From: Allobranchiibius sp. CTAmp26
Lineage (GTDB): Bacteria > Actinomycetota > Actinomycetes > Actinomycetales > Dermatophilaceae
NCBI RefSeq assembly: GCF_017565405.1
Contig: NZ_JAGEKR010000006.1
Span: forward strand, 62,001-126,000
DNA length: 64,000 nt
Reading direction: 5' to 3'
Shown here: positions 1-9,679 of the stretch, piece after piece
Layout: each line of letters starts with the position of its first letter
Position numbering within the stretch: position 1 is the first letter of the stretch
The notes under the pieces: model-generated
The model's database searches: none
Seen by the model: the letters and a program-made list of their open reading frames with translations, nothing else
What the model was told of the DNA's origin: nothing
Position numbers and translations under genes: made by a program

Positions 1-412
1 GGAGATCCTGGCCTACCGGGAGCACTTCGAGGCCTCCCTGGTCGGGCCCATCGAGGGGGCGGTCGCCATCCTGCGGGAGCTGCACGCCGCGGGTACGCCG
101 CTATTCGCGCTGACCAACTGGTCGCACGAGCTCTTCCCGGTCGCGTTGGACCGGTTCGAGTTCCTGCAGCTCTTCGAGGACATCGTGATCTCCGGCGAGG
201 AGGGGATCGCCAAACCCGACCCAGAGATCTTCGAGGTGCTGGCCGAACGCCTGGAGCACGTCGGCGACCTGGAGGAGACCGTCTTCATCGACGACCGCCT
301 CGACAACGTGCAGGCCGCCGTGCTGGCCGGGATGGACGCGGTGCAGTTCACCGGGGCGGCCGACCTGCGCGCGGACCTGCTCTTCCGCGGGCTCCCCGTG
401 GAGGCGATCTGA
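1..412 (+). CDS. HAD-superfamily hydrolase (3' part)
   Basis: The 5' end lies outside the window; the reading frame is open from base 2. The visible 136 residues hold a HAD motif II-like strand ending in LTNWS, and a C-terminal block with GIAKPDPEIF (motif III lysine) and FIDDRLDNV (motif IV acidic pair), followed by GMDAVQF. These are typical of haloacid dehalogenase or phosphoglycolate phosphatase-like hydrolases. The nucleophile motif I is upstream and not visible, so the substrate cannot be assigned. The stop codon directly abuts the GTG start of the deformylase gene, suggesting co-transcription. Confidence 0.85.
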   Translation, partial: EILAYREHFEASLVGPIEGAVAILRELHAAGTPLFALTNWSHELFPVALDRFEFLQLFEDIVISGEEGIAKPDPEIFEVLAERLEHVGDLEETVFIDDRLDNVQAAVLAGMDAVQFTGAADLRADLLFRGLPVEAI

Positions 413-958
413 GTGTCCGTCACCCCCATCCGCCTGTTCGGCGACCCGGTGCTGCGCACGCCGGCCGCGCCGGTGACCGTCTTCGACCGCGAGCTGCAGA
501 CGCTCGTCACCGACCTGACCGACACGATGATGAATGCGCCCGGCGCGGGCCTCGCGGCCCCTCAGATCGGCGTGGGCCTGCGGGTCTTCACCTATTACGT
601 CGACGGACAGCTGGGTCACCTGATCAATCCCGAGCTCACCCTGTCGCCGGAGCTGCAGTGCGGCCCTGAGGGCTGTCTGTCCATCCCGGATCTGCGTTTC
701 GACACCACCCGGTCGCTGCGTGCGGTGGCTCGCGGTTTCGACATGCACGGCGAACCGGTGAGCATCGACGGCAGCGACATGCTCGCCCGTTGCTTCCAGC
801 ACGAGACCGACCATCTCGACGGCATCCTCTTCGTGGACCGCCTCGACCCGACCGCCCGCCGTCAGGCCCTCAAGGCTATCCGCGACGCGGAGTGGGCCGG
901 GCTGCCCGGCCCGATCGTGCGCGACAGCCCGCACGCGACGTACGGGCGTGCGCTGTGA
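413..958 (+). CDS. def: Peptide deformylase
   Basis: Removes the formyl group from the N-terminal methionine of nascent proteins, in the cytoplasm. All three family motifs are present in the 181 residues: [11 protein letters not shown] (44-54), EGCLS (86-90, metal-ligand Cys88) and HETDH (130-134, two metal histidines and the catalytic Glu). The length is normal for an actinobacterial deformylase. The GTG start follows the preceding stop codon without a gap, and the end overlaps the fmt start by four bases (GTGA). Pairing with fmt, which adds the formyl group to the initiator tRNA, is the usual arrangement. Confidence 0.97.
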   Translation: MSVTPIRLFGDPVLRTPAAPVTVFDRELQTLVTDLTDTMMNAPGAGLAAPQIGVGLRVFTYYVDGQLGHLINPELTLSPELQCGPEGCLSIPDLRFDTTRSLRAVARGFDMHGEPVSIDGSDMLARCFQHETDHLDGILFVDRLDPTARRQALKAIRDAEWAGLPGPIVRDSPHATYGRAL

Positions 959-1881
959 GGGTCGTGTTCGCCGGGACCCCGCAGGTCGCGGTCCCCTCGC
1001 TGCAGGCGGTGCTCGACTCCGCGCACGACGTGGTCGGCGTCATCACCCGCCCCGATGCGCCCGCAGGACGCGGGCGTTCGGTACGCCGATCTCCGGTGGG
1101 CGTGCTCGCCGACGAGGTGGGCGTGCCGGTCCTCACGCCGCAACGGCCGCGGGACCCGGACTTCCTGGCCCAGCTCGCCGAGCTGTCGCCGGACGTGTGC
1201 CCGGTCGTGGCGTACGGCGCCCTGGTGCCGCGCGTCGCCCTCGACGTGCCCCGCCTCGGCTGGATCAACCTGCACTTCTCCCTGCTGCCCGCCTGGCGCG
1301 GCGCGGCACCCGTCCAGCACGCCGTCATTCACGGTGACGAGGTCACCGGCGCCACGACGTTCCTGCTGGAGGAGGGCATGGACACCGGCCCGATCCTCGG
1401 CACCATGACCGAGGCCGTGCGGCCGCGGGACACCAGCGGCGACCTCCTCGAACGACTCGCGACCGCGGGCGCCGGGTTGCTGGTGGCGACACTGGACACG
1501 CTGGCCCAGGGTGACCTCACGCCGATGCCGCAGCCCGCCGAAGGCGTCTCGCTCGCACCCAAGATCTCCGTGGAGGATGCGCAGATCCGTTGGCACGAGC
1601 CGGCGTTCGCCGTCGATCGGCGCGTCCGGGGAGTGACGCCGGCGCCCGGTGCGTGGACCACGTTCCGTGGCCAGCGCCTCAAGGTGTCGCCCGTGACGCC
1701 GATCGACGGGGACGTCGGCGTTGCGCCCGGCGCGATCCGGGTCGGCAAGGGCGACGTCCATGTGCAGACCGGTGCCGGCGCGGTCCGTCTCGGCACGGTG
1801 CAGCCCCAGGGCAAGAAGGCGATGCCGGCGGCAGACTGGGCACGCGGCTCCCGAATCGGTGAGGGCGAGGTGTTCGGATGA
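955..1881 (+). CDS. fmt: Methionyl-tRNA formyltransferase
   Basis: Transfers a formyl group from 10-formyltetrahydrofolate to Met-tRNA(fMet). The 308-residue product has the family core [10 protein letters not shown] (His107; Asn105 just upstream) and catalytic Asp143 in GMDTGPI, matching the N-H-D catalytic set of the family. The N-terminal domain starts with VVFAGTP. A longer frame is open upstream, but the GTG at 955 overlapping the def stop gives exactly the normal family start and length. The end overlaps rsmB by four bases (ATGA). Translational coupling along def-fmt-rsmB is inferred from the overlaps. Confidence 0.97.
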   Translation: MRVVFAGTPQVAVPSLQAVLDSAHDVVGVITRPDAPAGRGRSVRRSPVGVLADEVGVPVLTPQRPRDPDFLAQLAELSPDVCPVVAYGALVPRVALDVPRLGWINLHFSLLPAWRGAAPVQHAVIHGDEVTGATTFLLEEGMDTGPILGTMTEAVRPRDTSGDLLERLATAGAGLLVATLDTLAQGDLTPMPQPAEGVSLAPKISVEDAQIRWHEPAFAVDRRVRGVTPAPGAWTTFRGQRLKVSPVTPIDGDVGVAPGAIRVGKGDVHVQTGAGAVRLGTVQPQGKKAMPAADWARGSRIGEGEVFG

Positions 1882-3389
1882 GCGACGACGGCGGCGGCTA
1901 CCGCGACGCGAAGGGACGCCAGCGTCCCGCGGCGCGACGTCGCCCCAACGACGGACGCTCGGCGCAGCGCCCCACCGACCGGCGACGGTCCGGCGACCCG
2001 GCGCGGCGCGTGGCGTGGCAGGTGACCCGCAACGTCGCGGACGGCGCGTACGCCAACCTCGACCTGCAGAAGCTTCTGCGGGAGGCAGACCTGCACGGCC
2101 GCGACGCCGGTTTCGCCACCGAGCTGACGTACGGCGCGATCCGGATGCGCGGTCTCTACGACCCCATCCTCGAACGCTGCGCGGGTCGCACGGCCGCGCA
2201 GATCGACGCCCCCGTGCTCGACACCCTGCGGCTCGGGGCGCACCAGCTGCTCGGTATGCGAGTGCCCTCGCACGCCGCGGCGTCCGAGACGGTCGCGCTG
2301 GCGCGGGAGGTCAACGGGGCCGGTGCCGCCGGTTTCGTCAACGCCGTGCTGCGGCGGGTCAGCGAACGCACGCGCGAGGAGTGGGTTGCCGAGGTGACCG
2401 CGGGCCGGGAGCCGTTGGAACGCCTGGCGATCGAGCACTCGCACCCGATCTGGGTGGTGCGCGCGATGCGTGCCGCGCTGCTCGAGCGGGGCACCGCGAC
2501 CGCCGAAGACATCGACGAGCAACTGCTCGCACTGCTGCAGGCCGACAACGCGCCGCCCCTGGTGTCGCTGGTGGCGAGGCCGGGCCTGTCCACCGTCGAG
2601 GAACTGGTGGCCGCCGGCGCCCACGCCTCCCAGCTGTCCCGGGTGGGCGCGGTCCTCGACGGCGGCGACCCCGCGCAGATCGACGCCGTACGCCGGATGC
2701 GCGCGGCCGTGCAGGACGAGGGCTCCCAGCTGCTGACGCTCGCGCTGGCCGAGCCGGGTCTGGTCGGCGGGCGCGAGCACCAGGAATGGCTCGACCTGTG
2801 CGCCGGTCCGGGCGGCAAGACCGCCCTGCTCGCGAACCTGGGTGCCCAGCAGGGTGCCGTGGTCTTCGCCAACGAGGTCAGCGAGCACCGCACGACTCTG
2901 GTGCGCAAGTCGTTGCGCGCCACGCTCGAGGCGGGCATCGAGGTGATGATCGGCACCGGAGACGGTCGCGATCTGGGCGCCGAGGAGCCCGACACCTACG
3001 AGCGGGTGCTCGCCGACGTGCCGTGCACGGGTCTCGGCGCGCTGCGCCGCCGCCCCGAGGCACGGTGGCGGCGTACGCCCGCCGACGTGACGCCGCTGGT
3101 GACGCTGCAGCGCGAGCTGTTGCTGTCGGCGATCGCCACCACCCGACCCGGTGGCGTCGTCGGCTACTCCACCTGCAGTCCGCACCTGGCCGAAACCTCG
3201 CAGCTGGTGGCGTCGGTGGTGGAGCAGACGGGCGTACGGCTGGACGACGCCCGTCCGCTCTTCCGCGACACCGCTGGCGCACCCATCGAGCACTTGGGCA
3301 ACGGTCCCGACGTGCAGCTGTGGCCCCACCTGCACGGCACCGACGCGATGTACTTCGCACTCTTGCGCAAGCCGGACACACAGGACTGA
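1878..3389 (+). CDS. rsmB: 16S rRNA (cytosine-C5) methyltransferase RsmB
   Basis: Predicted to methylate C967 (E. coli numbering) of 16S rRNA. The 503-residue protein has a basic, low-complexity N-terminal tail of about 40 residues, then a NusB-like RNA-binding domain, then a Rossmann methyltransferase domain with the SAM-binding motif [10 protein letters not shown] (from residue 306). It carries the two conserved cysteines of RNA m5C methyltransferases, in DVPCTG (Cys383) and YSTCS (Cys433). Its place between fmt and rpe is the common actinobacterial order. The Arg-rich tail is typical of high-GC relatives and has no assigned function. Confidence 0.94.
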   Translation: MSDDGGGYRDAKGRQRPAARRRPNDGRSAQRPTDRRRSGDPARRVAWQVTRNVADGAYANLDLQKLLREADLHGRDAGFATELTYGAIRMRGLYDPILERCAGRTAAQIDAPVLDTLRLGAHQLLGMRVPSHAAASETVALAREVNGAGAAGFVNAVLRRVSERTREEWVAEVTAGREPLERLAIEHSHPIWVVRAMRAALLERGTATAEDIDEQLLALLQADNAPPLVSLVARPGLSTVEELVAAGAHASQLSRVGAVLDGGDPAQIDAVRRMRAAVQDEGSQLLTLALAEPGLVGGREHQEWLDLCAGPGGKTALLANLGAQQGAVVFANEVSEHRTTLVRKSLRATLEAGIEVMIGTGDGRDLGAEEPDTYERVLADVPCTGLGALRRRPEARWRRTPADVTPLVTLQRELLLSAIATTRPGGVVGYSTCSPHLAETSQLVASVVEQTGVRLDDARPLFRDTAGAPIEHLGNGPDVQLWPHLHGTDAMYFALLRKPDTQD

Positions 3390-3400
3390 GAGGACTTTCC

Positions 3401-4054
3401 GTGCAGATCGCGCCGAGCATCCTGTCCGCGGACTTCGCCAATCTCGAGGCGGAGCTGCACCGCATCTCCAACGCCGACTGGGCCCACGTCGACGTGATGG
3501 ACGGGCACTTCGTCCCCAACCTGACGCTGGGCGCTCCCGTGGTGGAGGCGCTGGCGAAGGTCAGCCCGATCCCGCTGGACTGCCACCTGATGATCGAGGA
3601 TCCGGATCGCTGGGCCCCGGACTACGCCGAGGCCGGTGCCGGCAGCGTGACCTTCCACATCGAGGCCGCCCATGACCCGGTGCGGCTCGCTCGTGCGATC
3701 CGTGCCGCCGGGGCGCGGGCGAGTATGGCGATCAAGCCGGGCACCGCGTTCGCGCCGTACGAGGAACTCCTCGACGAGGTCGACATGGTGCTCGTGATGA
3801 CCGTGGAGCCGGGGTTCGGCGGTCAGTCGTTCATGGCCGACCAGATGCCGAAGGTGGCGCAGGTCCGTGACGCCGTGCGGCGGCGGGGCGGCGAGATCTG
3901 GGTGCAGGTCGACGGGGGAGTCTCCAGCGACACGATCGAGCAGTGCGCGCAGGCGGGCGCCGACGTCTTCGTGGCGGGATCGGCCGTGTACGGCGCGGAC
4001 GATGCCGCGGGGGCCATCGACCGACTGCGCGAACTCGCCCGGAACTGCTGCTGA
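3401..4054 (+). CDS. rpe: Ribulose-phosphate 3-epimerase
   Basis: Interconverts ribulose 5-phosphate and xylulose 5-phosphate in the pentose phosphate pathway; ribulose 5-phosphate is also the substrate for the DHBP synthase half of RibAB encoded nearby. The 217-residue TIM barrel shows APSILSADF at the N-terminus, [12 protein letters not shown] (metal-binding His and Asp), [16 protein letters not shown] and the phosphate-binding VDGG. The GTG start at 3401 is preceded by a GAGAGGA ribosome-binding site and gives the standard N-terminus. It lies 11 bases after the rsmB stop. Confidence 0.96.
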   Translation: MQIAPSILSADFANLEAELHRISNADWAHVDVMDGHFVPNLTLGAPVVEALAKVSPIPLDCHLMIEDPDRWAPDYAEAGAGSVTFHIEAAHDPVRLARAIRAAGARASMAIKPGTAFAPYEELLDEVDMVLVMTVEPGFGGQSFMADQMPKVAQVRDAVRRRGGEIWVQVDGGVSSDTIEQCAQAGADVFVAGSAVYGADDAAGAIDRLRELARNCC

Positions 4055-4064
4055 TCGGCGGCCC

Positions 4065-4112
4065 GGTTGTCAGCGCTTCTATGGTGCCGGCGCCACCGAT
4101 CCGCTGACAACC
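4065..4112. repeat. Palindromic element after rpe, related to the one at 54618
   Basis: Perfect 11-bp inverted repeat: GGTTGTCAGCG (4065-4075) and CGCTGACAACC (4102-4112), with a 26-nt loop that holds the smaller dyad GGTGCCGGCGCC. It follows rpe and precedes the riboflavin promoter, so terminator function is plausible. The arm sequence TTGTCAGCG/CGCTGACAA and the CTTC next to the left arm recur at 54618-54661, showing a dispersed element and not a chance hairpin. Confidence 0.75.
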
Positions 4113-4147
4113 ACCGTGCGGTGCCAGGAGCCACGACGACGCTGCGG

Positions 4148-4153
4148 TAACAT
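4148..4153 (+). promoter_or_regulatory. Candidate -10 box of the riboflavin operon
   Basis: TAACAT fits the actinobacterial TANNNT -10 pattern. It lies 12 bases before the first stem of the FMN riboswitch, so transcription would begin just upstream of the aptamer. No convincing -35 hexamer is seen. Confidence 0.5.
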
Positions 4154-4164
4154 CGCGGCAGAAC

Positions 4165-4293
4165 GTGCTCCGGGGTCGGTGTAATTCCGAACCGGCGGTG
4201 ACAGTCCGCGACCCGGTCCAGCTTCGATCAGTGGGCCGGTTGACCTGGTGGAATTCCGGGACCGACGGTGAAAGTCCGGATGGAAGGCAGCAC
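4165..4293 (+). ncRNA. FMN riboswitch (RFN element)
   Basis: The conserved RFN blocks occur in order: CCGGGGTCGGTG, ATTCCGAACCGGCGGTGACA, GTCCGCGACCC, then GACCTGGTGGAATTCCGG, GACCGACGGTGAAAGTCCGG and ATGGAAGGCAGCAC. The P1 stem pairs GTGCT (4165-4169) with AGCAC (4289-4293). Position 142 bases ahead of ribD fits control of the whole ribD-ribE-ribM-ribAB-ribH operon by FMN. High FMN should lower expression; whether through termination or blocked translation cannot be read with certainty. Confidence 0.96.
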
Positions 4294-4435
4294 GTGACCC
4301 GCTTCGGCGGGTCTGCGACACGCGTGTCGCGATCGACGCCACCCTTCGGGATGCGCGCTCGTCGCGGACCGCGACGTCGCCCATCGCCCTGGAGCCCGTG
4401 CCCGACCGGCCGGCCGACAGGAGCAGCGAAGCGCG
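4294..4435 (+). promoter_or_regulatory. Riboswitch expression platform and ribD leader
   Basis: Immediately after the aptamer is a UUCG-capped hairpin with 7-bp arms (GACCCGC 4296-4302, GCGGGTC 4307-4313), then the perfect 16-bp palindrome GCGACACGCGTGTCGC (4315-4330) and a GC-rich stretch with short dyads near 4360-4376. There is no U-tract. The ribD ribosome-binding site (AGGAGC) is at the end of this stretch. The structure suits either hairpin termination or sequestering of the ribosome-binding site. I see no coding capacity. Confidence 0.55.
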
Positions 4436-5464
4436 ATGGACACCCGATCCACCGACGAGACCTTCCTTGCGCGCGCCCTCGAACTTGCTGCGCGGGGCCC
4501 CGGTGCCGACCCCAACCCGCGCGTGGGATGCGTTGTCGTGACGGGCGATTCGGTGGTCGGCGAAGGCTGGCACGACGGTGCAGGCACCCCGCACGCGGAA
4601 GTCAGGGCGCTGTCCGCTGCTGGCGACCGCGCGCGCGGCGGTACGGCGTACGTGACCCTCGAACCGTGCGCCCACGTCGGACGGACCGGTCCCTGCGCCG
4701 ACGCTCTCGTCACGGCCGGCGTACGCCGCGTCGTCTACGCCCAGCCCGACCCCAACCCCGCCGCCCGGGGTGGCGCGGCACTGCTGAGCGACGCCGGGGT
4801 CGAGGTGTCCGGAGGGCTCATGGCCACCGAGGCGGCCGCACTCAACGTGCATTGGACCTTCGCCGTCGAGCACGAACGGCCCTACGTCACCTGGAAGTTC
4901 GCTGTCACCCTGGACGGCCGCAGCGCGGCTGCCGACGGCAGCAGCCGCTGGATCACCGGCGAGCAGGCTCGCGCCGACGTGCACCGTCTGCGGGCCTCCG
5001 CCGGCGCCCTCGTCGTCGGCACCGGCACCGTCCTGGCCGACGACCCGGCATTGACCGTGCGGACGCCGGACGCCCCTCGCCGCCCGCCTTTGCGGGTGAT
5101 CGTGGGGGAGCGCGAGATCCCGCGCACCGCAAGGGTGCTGGACGACTCCGCGCCCACTCTGCAGCTGCCCACCCACGACCCGCAGCTCGTGCTGAAGCAG
5201 CTGCACGCCCAGGAGATCCGGCACGTGTGGCTCGAAGGCGGTCCCAGCCTCGCCGCGGCGTTCCTGCGGTCGGGGCTGGTCGACGAGGTCGTCGCCTACC
5301 TGGCACCGGCGCTGCTCGGTGACGGCGCCGCTGCCGTCGCCGGGCTCGGCATCGGCTCCATCGACGGGATCCGCCGTTTCGAGCTGTCCGACGTCACCCG
5401 GCTCGGAGACGACGTCCGGCTGCGGATGCGCACCACGACCACCCCGACAACGAAGGAAGCCTGA
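4436..5464 (+). CDS. ribD: Bifunctional pyrimidine deaminase/reductase RibD
   Basis: Performs the deamination and side-chain reduction after the GTP cyclohydrolase step of riboflavin synthesis. Residues 1-145 are a zinc deaminase domain with His53-Ala-Glu55 and PCAHVGRTGPC (zinc ligands Cys78 and Cys87). Residues about 150-340 are a dihydrofolate reductase-like NADPH domain (FAVTLDGRSA, SRWITGEQAR, WLEGGPSLA). The length of 342 is normal. The ATG has an AGGAGC ribosome-binding site. First gene downstream of the FMN riboswitch; its stop directly abuts the ribE start. Confidence 0.97.
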   Translation: MDTRSTDETFLARALELAARGPGADPNPRVGCVVVTGDSVVGEGWHDGAGTPHAEVRALSAAGDRARGGTAYVTLEPCAHVGRTGPCADALVTAGVRRVVYAQPDPNPAARGGAALLSDAGVEVSGGLMATEAAALNVHWTFAVEHERPYVTWKFAVTLDGRSAAADGSSRWITGEQARADVHRLRASAGALVVGTGTVLADDPALTVRTPDAPRRPPLRVIVGEREIPRTARVLDDSAPTLQLPTHDPQLVLKQLHAQEIRHVWLEGGPSLAAAFLRSGLVDEVVAYLAPALLGDGAAAVAGLGIGSIDGIRRFELSDVTRLGDDVRLRMRTTTTPTTKEA

Positions 5465-6088
5465 ATGTTCACCGGCATCGTGGAGGAGCTCGGCTCCCTG
5501 GGATCGATCGAGCACGGCACCGACTCGGCGGTGCTGCGCATCAACGGCGCCACGGTGGTGTCCGACGCGCGGCACGGTGCGTCCATCGCGGTCAACGGGG
5601 TGTGCCTGACCGTCGTCGACCACGACGAGAGCGGCTTCACCGTCGACGTGATGGCCGAGACGCTGCGCCGTTCCAGCCTCGCCGGCATCGCGCCCGGTGA
5701 CCCCGTCAACCTCGAGCGTGCGATGCCCGCCGACGGTCGCTTCGGCGGCCACATCGTGCAGGGCCACGTCGACGGCACCGCCCGAGTGCTGGGGCGCGAT
5801 CCCGGCGACCGGTGGACCGTGGTGCGGATCGAGCTGCCGCCCGCCCTCTCGGCGTACGTCGTGGAGAAGGGGTCGATCACCGTCGACGGCGTCTCCCTCA
5901 CGGTGGCATCGGTCGACGACGACAGCTTCACCGTCTCGCTCATCCCCACGACGCTCGCCCTCACCACGCTGGGGCACCGCAACGTCGGTGAACCCGTGAA
6001 CCTCGAGGTCGACATCCTCGCCAAATACACCGAGCGCCTGCTCGCCGGCCGCCTCGGCGCCCGGTCCACCACCGAAGAGGACGCATGA
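5465..6088 (+). CDS. ribE: Riboflavin synthase
   Basis: Dismutates two molecules of 6,7-dimethyl-8-ribityllumazine into riboflavin and its pyrimidine precursor. The 207 residues form two tandem lumazine-binding barrels. Each has the repeat signature: MFTGIVEELG, IAVNGVCLTV and GHIVQGHVDG in the first, ITVDGVSLTV and VNLEVDILAKY in the second. The ATG immediately follows the ribD stop; the last four bases overlap ribM. The protein is normally a trimer. The symbol is given as ribE, though actinobacterial literature also uses ribC or ribB for this enzyme. Confidence 0.96.
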   Translation: MFTGIVEELGSLGSIEHGTDSAVLRINGATVVSDARHGASIAVNGVCLTVVDHDESGFTVDVMAETLRRSSLAGIAPGDPVNLERAMPADGRFGGHIVQGHVDGTARVLGRDPGDRWTVVRIELPPALSAYVVEKGSITVDGVSLTVASVDDDSFTVSLIPTTLALTTLGHRNVGEPVNLEVDILAKYTERLLAGRLGARSTTEEDA

Positions 6089-6780
6089 GTTTCTTCCAGC
6101 ACCTGTACGACGCGCACCTGACCATCTCCGGTCACGTCATCACCTGGCGCGAGATCATCGGCAACCTCTTCGGGCTCGCCTCGGCACTCGGCGGCATGCG
6201 CCGCAAGGTGTGGGCCTGGCCGATCGGCATCATCGGCAACGCGCTGCTCTTCACTGTGTTCTTCGCGGTCGGCTTCACCGGCCACGGCGGTCAGGTGCTG
6301 TTCGGGCAGGCCGGCCGGCAGGTGTTCTTCATCCTGACCTCGATCTACGGCTGGTGGGCCTGGCGGCAGACGAAGCGCACCCGCACGCAGGACGCGCCGG
6401 CCGTCGACCCGCGCTGGGCCACAGCCGGTGAGCGAGCTGCGTACGTCGGGGTGTGGCTCGTCGGGCTGGTCGTCTGCTGGTGGCTCTTCAAGCTCATCGG
6501 CGCCGGGTTCCCCGCCCCTTGGTACTACTACTGGTGCGACGCGTGGATCTTCATCGGCTCGATGATGGCGACCTTCGCGATGGCGCGCGGCTGGAACGAC
6601 TTCTGGCTGATGTGGCTGGCCGTCGACCTGGTCGGGGTGCCGGAGCTCATCAAGTTCCAGTACTACCCGTCGGCCGTGCTGTACGCCGTGTACGGCGCGT
6701 TCGTGATCTGGGGCTTCTTCGTCTGGCTCAACGTCTCCCGGCGGGATGCGCTGGTCCTCGAACCCACCGGGAGCATCTGA
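6085..6780 (+). CDS. ribM: Riboflavin transporter RibM (PnuC family)
   Basis: A 231-residue PnuC-family membrane protein with about seven hydrophobic segments. Conserved PnuC features are [26 protein letters not shown] near the second helix, and [11 protein letters not shown]. PnuC itself carries nicotinamide riboside. However, PnuC-like proteins inside FMN-riboswitch operons of Corynebacterium and Streptomyces (RibM/PnuX) transport riboflavin. The operon position between riboflavin synthase and RibAB, coupled by an ATGA overlap, favours riboflavin uptake. Specificity is inferred from context, not from a diagnostic residue. Confidence 0.85.
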   Translation: MSFFQHLYDAHLTISGHVITWREIIGNLFGLASALGGMRRKVWAWPIGIIGNALLFTVFFAVGFTGHGGQVLFGQAGRQVFFILTSIYGWWAWRQTKRTRTQDAPAVDPRWATAGERAAYVGVWLVGLVVCWWLFKLIGAGFPAPWYYYWCDAWIFIGSMMATFAMARGWNDFWLMWLAVDLVGVPELIKFQYYPSAVLYAVYGAFVIWGFFVWLNVSRRDALVLEPTGSI

Positions 6781-6781
6781 C

Positions 6782-8029
6782 ATGCGCCTCGCGACGATCG
6801 ACGATGCCCTGGCCGAGTTGGCGCTGGGCAGACCGGTGCTGGTCGCGGACGACGCCGACCGGGAGAACGAGGTCGACCTCGTGATGTCCGCGGCGGTCGC
6901 CGACGAGTCCTGGATGGGCTGGGCCGTGCGGCACGGCTCGGGCGTCATCTGCGCGCCCCTGCCGGGCGAGGTCGCCGACCTGCTGGGGTTGCCGCCGATG
7001 GTGCGTGACAACCAGGACCCCAAGGGCACGGCGTACACCGTCTCGATCGACGCCGCCCGCGGGGTGAGCACCGGCATCAGCGCCGCCGACCGCACGGCCA
7101 CCGTCCGCGCACTCGCCGACCCCTCCGCCACGACGAGCGATCTGACCCGCCCGGGGCATGTCTTCCCGCTGCGGGCCCGGCCTGGCGGCGTCCTGGAACG
7201 TCCCGGTCACACCGAGGCCGCCGTCGACCTGTGCCGTCTCGCCGGCCTGGCGCCGGTGGGCGTCATCGTCGAGCTGGTGCACGACGACGGGTCCATGATG
7301 CGGCTCGACACCGCGCTCGAGCTCGCCGAGCGCGACGGACTGCTGACGATCACCATCGCCGACCTGGTCGCGTGGCGCCGCCGTCGGGACCGGGTGCGCG
7401 CGGTGGCACGCACGACTCTGCCCACCCCGCACGGGACCTTCGCGGTGACGGCGTACGTCGACCGGCTCACCGGTGCCGAGCATCTCGCCCTGGTGAGTCC
7501 GGCGGGACGCGGTGACGGGTTGGTCCGGGTGCATTCGGAGTGCCTGACCGGCGACGTCTTCGGATCGCGGCGGTGCGACTGCGGCCCGCAGCTCGAGGCG
7601 TCACTGGAGCGCATCGCACGGGATGGCGGAACCGTCGTCTACCTGCGCGGGCACGAGGGCCGTGGGGTGGGTCTCGCCGACAAGCTGCGGGCCTACGAGC
7701 TGCAGGACGCCGGATACGACACGGTCGACGCGCAGACGCAGCTCGGGCTGCCGGTCGATGCGCGCGAGTACGACGCCGCCGCGGCGATCCTGCAGGACCT
7801 CGAGATCGCCGGGGTGCGGCTGCTCACCAACAACCCACGGAAGGCGGAAGCGTTGCAGGAGTTGGGGATCGACGTCACAGAGATGGTGCCGCTGCACGCG
7901 GGGCAGACCATGGAGAACGAGCGGTACCTGCGCACGAAGCGCGAGCGGCTCGGGCACACGCCGCCTCTGGAGTCGGTGCCTTCTGTGCACGCCACGGACC
8001 TGGCGACCGGTCACGGGGTGTCGGCGTGA
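6782..8029 (+). CDS. ribAB: DHBP synthase / GTP cyclohydrolase II (RibAB)
   Basis: Bifunctional 415-residue enzyme. The N-terminal half makes 3,4-dihydroxy-2-butanone 4-phosphate from ribulose 5-phosphate ([40 protein letters not shown]). The C-terminal half opens GTP, with zinc ligands Cys254, Cys265 and Cys267 (CLTG...RRCDCG) and [11 protein letters not shown]. Oddity: the acidic substrate loop usually reads RENEGDL, but here Val31 replaces the glycine (RENEVDL); the acidic residues Glu28, Glu30 and Asp32 remain. The ATG starts one base after the ribM stop and the end overlaps ribH (GTGA). Confidence 0.95.
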   Translation: MRLATIDDALAELALGRPVLVADDADRENEVDLVMSAAVADESWMGWAVRHGSGVICAPLPGEVADLLGLPPMVRDNQDPKGTAYTVSIDAARGVSTGISAADRTATVRALADPSATTSDLTRPGHVFPLRARPGGVLERPGHTEAAVDLCRLAGLAPVGVIVELVHDDGSMMRLDTALELAERDGLLTITIADLVAWRRRRDRVRAVARTTLPTPHGTFAVTAYVDRLTGAEHLALVSPAGRGDGLVRVHSECLTGDVFGSRRCDCGPQLEASLERIARDGGTVVYLRGHEGRGVGLADKLRAYELQDAGYDTVDAQTQLGLPVDAREYDAAAAILQDLEIAGVRLLTNNPRKAEALQELGIDVTEMVPLHAGQTMENERYLRTKRERLGHTPPLESVPSVHATDLATGHGVSA

Positions 8030-8520
8030 GCGGGCACGGCGCTCCGGCCGTCACGACCGACGCCTCGGGACTGCGGGTCGCGGTGGTCGCCGCGTCCTGG
8101 CACGAGCAGGTGATGGACGGTCTGGTCGACGGTGCGCGTCGTGGACTGGCCGATGCCGGGGTGCGGGTGTCCGACGTCGAGCTCGTGCGGGTGCCCGGCA
8201 GCTTCGAGCTGAGCGTCGCCTGCGCGCGTCTCGCGCCGTCGTACGACGCCCTCGTGGCACTCGGCGTGGTAATCCGTGGCGGGACGCCGCACTTCGACTA
8301 CGTCTGCCAGTCCACGACTCTGGGACTCACCCAGGTCAGCGTGCAGACGGGGGTGCCCGTCGGTTTCGGGCTGCTCACCTGCGATGACGAGCAGCAGGCG
8401 CTGGCGCGAGCCGGGCTGCCGGGATCCAGCGAGGACAAGGGCCACGAGGCGGCCACAGCGGCCGTGGCGACCGCAGTCACGCTGCGGACGCTGGCCCGGG
8501 CGACCTCGATCGCACCGTAA
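8026..8520 (+). CDS. ribH: 6,7-dimethyl-8-ribityllumazine synthase
   Basis: Condenses the RibD product with DHBP to give lumazine, the riboflavin synthase substrate. The 164-residue protein has [17 protein letters not shown] (actinobacterial form of the N-terminal substrate loop), [27 protein letters not shown] with the catalytic His, and [17 protein letters not shown]. The GTG start overlaps the ribAB stop. It is the last gene of the riboswitch operon, and its stop codon forms part of the likely hisE promoter. Confidence 0.96.
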   Translation: MSGHGAPAVTTDASGLRVAVVAASWHEQVMDGLVDGARRGLADAGVRVSDVELVRVPGSFELSVACARLAPSYDALVALGVVIRGGTPHFDYVCQSTTLGLTQVSVQTGVPVGFGLLTCDDEQQALARAGLPGSSEDKGHEAATAAVATAVTLRTLARATSIAP

Positions 8521-8531
8521 CCTGGCTCCTC
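8518..8531 (+). promoter_or_regulatory. Candidate leaderless promoter of hisE
   Basis: TAACCT (8518-8523) matches TANNNT and is followed by 8 nt and then the hisE GTG. The first three bases are the ribH stop codon. No ribosome-binding site precedes hisE, so a leaderless start is the simplest reading. Confidence 0.5.
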
Positions 8532-8795
8532 GTGAAGACGTTCGAGCAGTTGTGGTCCGAGCTGGCCGAGAAGGCACGCGAGCGACCGACCGGATCCGGC
8601 ACCGTCGCGGAACTCGACACCGGTGTGCACGGCATCGGCAAGAAGATCGTCGAGGAGGCTGCCGAGGTGTGGATGGCCGCCGAGCACGAGGGCGTGGAGC
8701 GGACGGCCGAGGAGATCAGCCAACTGCTCTACCACCTGCAGGTGCTGATGCTGGCGCGCGGGCTCACGCTCGAGGACGTCTACTCCTACCTGTGA
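8532..8795 (+). CDS. hisE: Phosphoribosyl-ATP pyrophosphohydrolase
   Basis: Second step of histidine synthesis: hydrolyses phosphoribosyl-ATP to phosphoribosyl-AMP. The 87-residue all-alpha protein belongs to the MazG-like superfamily; [15 protein letters not shown] and [18 protein letters not shown] supply the metal-binding Glu/Asp helices. It is a stand-alone HisE, as in other actinobacteria, with HisI encoded separately at 27346. The GTG start has a TANNNT box 8 nt upstream. hisG follows after 31 bases. Confidence 0.95.
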   Translation: MKTFEQLWSELAEKARERPTGSGTVAELDTGVHGIGKKIVEEAAEVWMAAEHEGVERTAEEISQLLYHLQVLMLARGLTLEDVYSYL

Positions 8796-8826
8796 CCCTC
8801 CGACCGGCACCGACGAAGGACGACCC

Positions 8827-9672
8827 ATGCTGAGAGTGGCGATGCCCAACAAGGGCGCGCTCGCCGAACCGGCCGCCGAGATGCTGCGCGAGGCGGGCTA
8901 CCGCGGGCGCCGCGACGCCAAGGAGCTGGTGATCCTCGACGCCGACAACGACGTCGAGCTGTTCTTCCTGCGCCCGCGCGACATCGCGGTGTACGTCGGC
9001 CAGGGCACCCTCGACGTCGGCCTCACCGGCCGCGATCTGCTGCTGGACTCCGGCAGCCCCGCCACCGAGTGCCTGCCCCTCGGTTTCGGGGCGTCGACCT
9101 TCCGGTACGCCGGGCGCTCCGGCGGCGTGAGCGACGTCGCGCAACTCGAGGGCCGCCGGGTCGCCACCAGCTTCCCCGGTCTGGTGCGGGCGGACCTGAA
9201 GAAGCACGGAGTGCACGCGGACGTCGTACGCCTCGACGGTGCGGTCGAGACCGCGGTGACCCTGGGGGTAGCCGACGTCATCGCCGACGTCGTCGAGACC
9301 GGGACGACGCTGCGCAACGCCGGGCTCGAGGTGTTCGGGGAACCGATCCTGCACAGTGAGGCGGTGCTGGTGCAGCGTGCCGACGCGGAGTCGAATCCGT
9401 TGCTGGCAGTGCTGATCCGACGTCTGCAAGGGGTGTTGACCGCCCAGCGTTACGTGATGGTCGACTACGACATCCGGCGCGAGCTGGTCGACCAGGCCTT
9501 CGCGGTGACCCCGGGGCTGGAGAGTCCGACCGTGTCACCCCTGCACGACGAGCACTTCGTGGCGGTGCGGGCCATGGTGCCGCGGCGCACCACGAACGCG
9601 GTGATGGACGAGCTGTACGAGATCGGCGCACGCGCCATCCTGGTCACCGAGATCGCGGCCTGCCGACTGTGA
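8827..9672 (+). CDS. hisG: ATP phosphoribosyltransferase (long form)
   Basis: First and feedback-controlled step of histidine synthesis, joining ATP and PRPP. The 281-residue length shows the long, HisZ-independent form with a C-terminal regulatory ACT-like domain that binds histidine. Recognisable blocks are [19 protein letters not shown] at the start, [14 protein letters not shown], the PRPP loop [19 protein letters not shown], and [19 protein letters not shown] opening the regulatory domain. The ATG is 7 nt after a GAAGGA ribosome-binding site. Confidence 0.96.
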   Translation: MLRVAMPNKGALAEPAAEMLREAGYRGRRDAKELVILDADNDVELFFLRPRDIAVYVGQGTLDVGLTGRDLLLDSGSPATECLPLGFGASTFRYAGRSGGVSDVAQLEGRRVATSFPGLVRADLKKHGVHADVVRLDGAVETAVTLGVADVIADVVETGTTLRNAGLEVFGEPILHSEAVLVQRADAESNPLLAVLIRRLQGVLTAQRYVMVDYDIRRELVDQAFAVTPGLESPTVSPLHDEHFVAVRAMVPRRTTNAVMDELYEIGARAILVTEIAACRL

Positions 9673-9679
9673 GGCCGCG

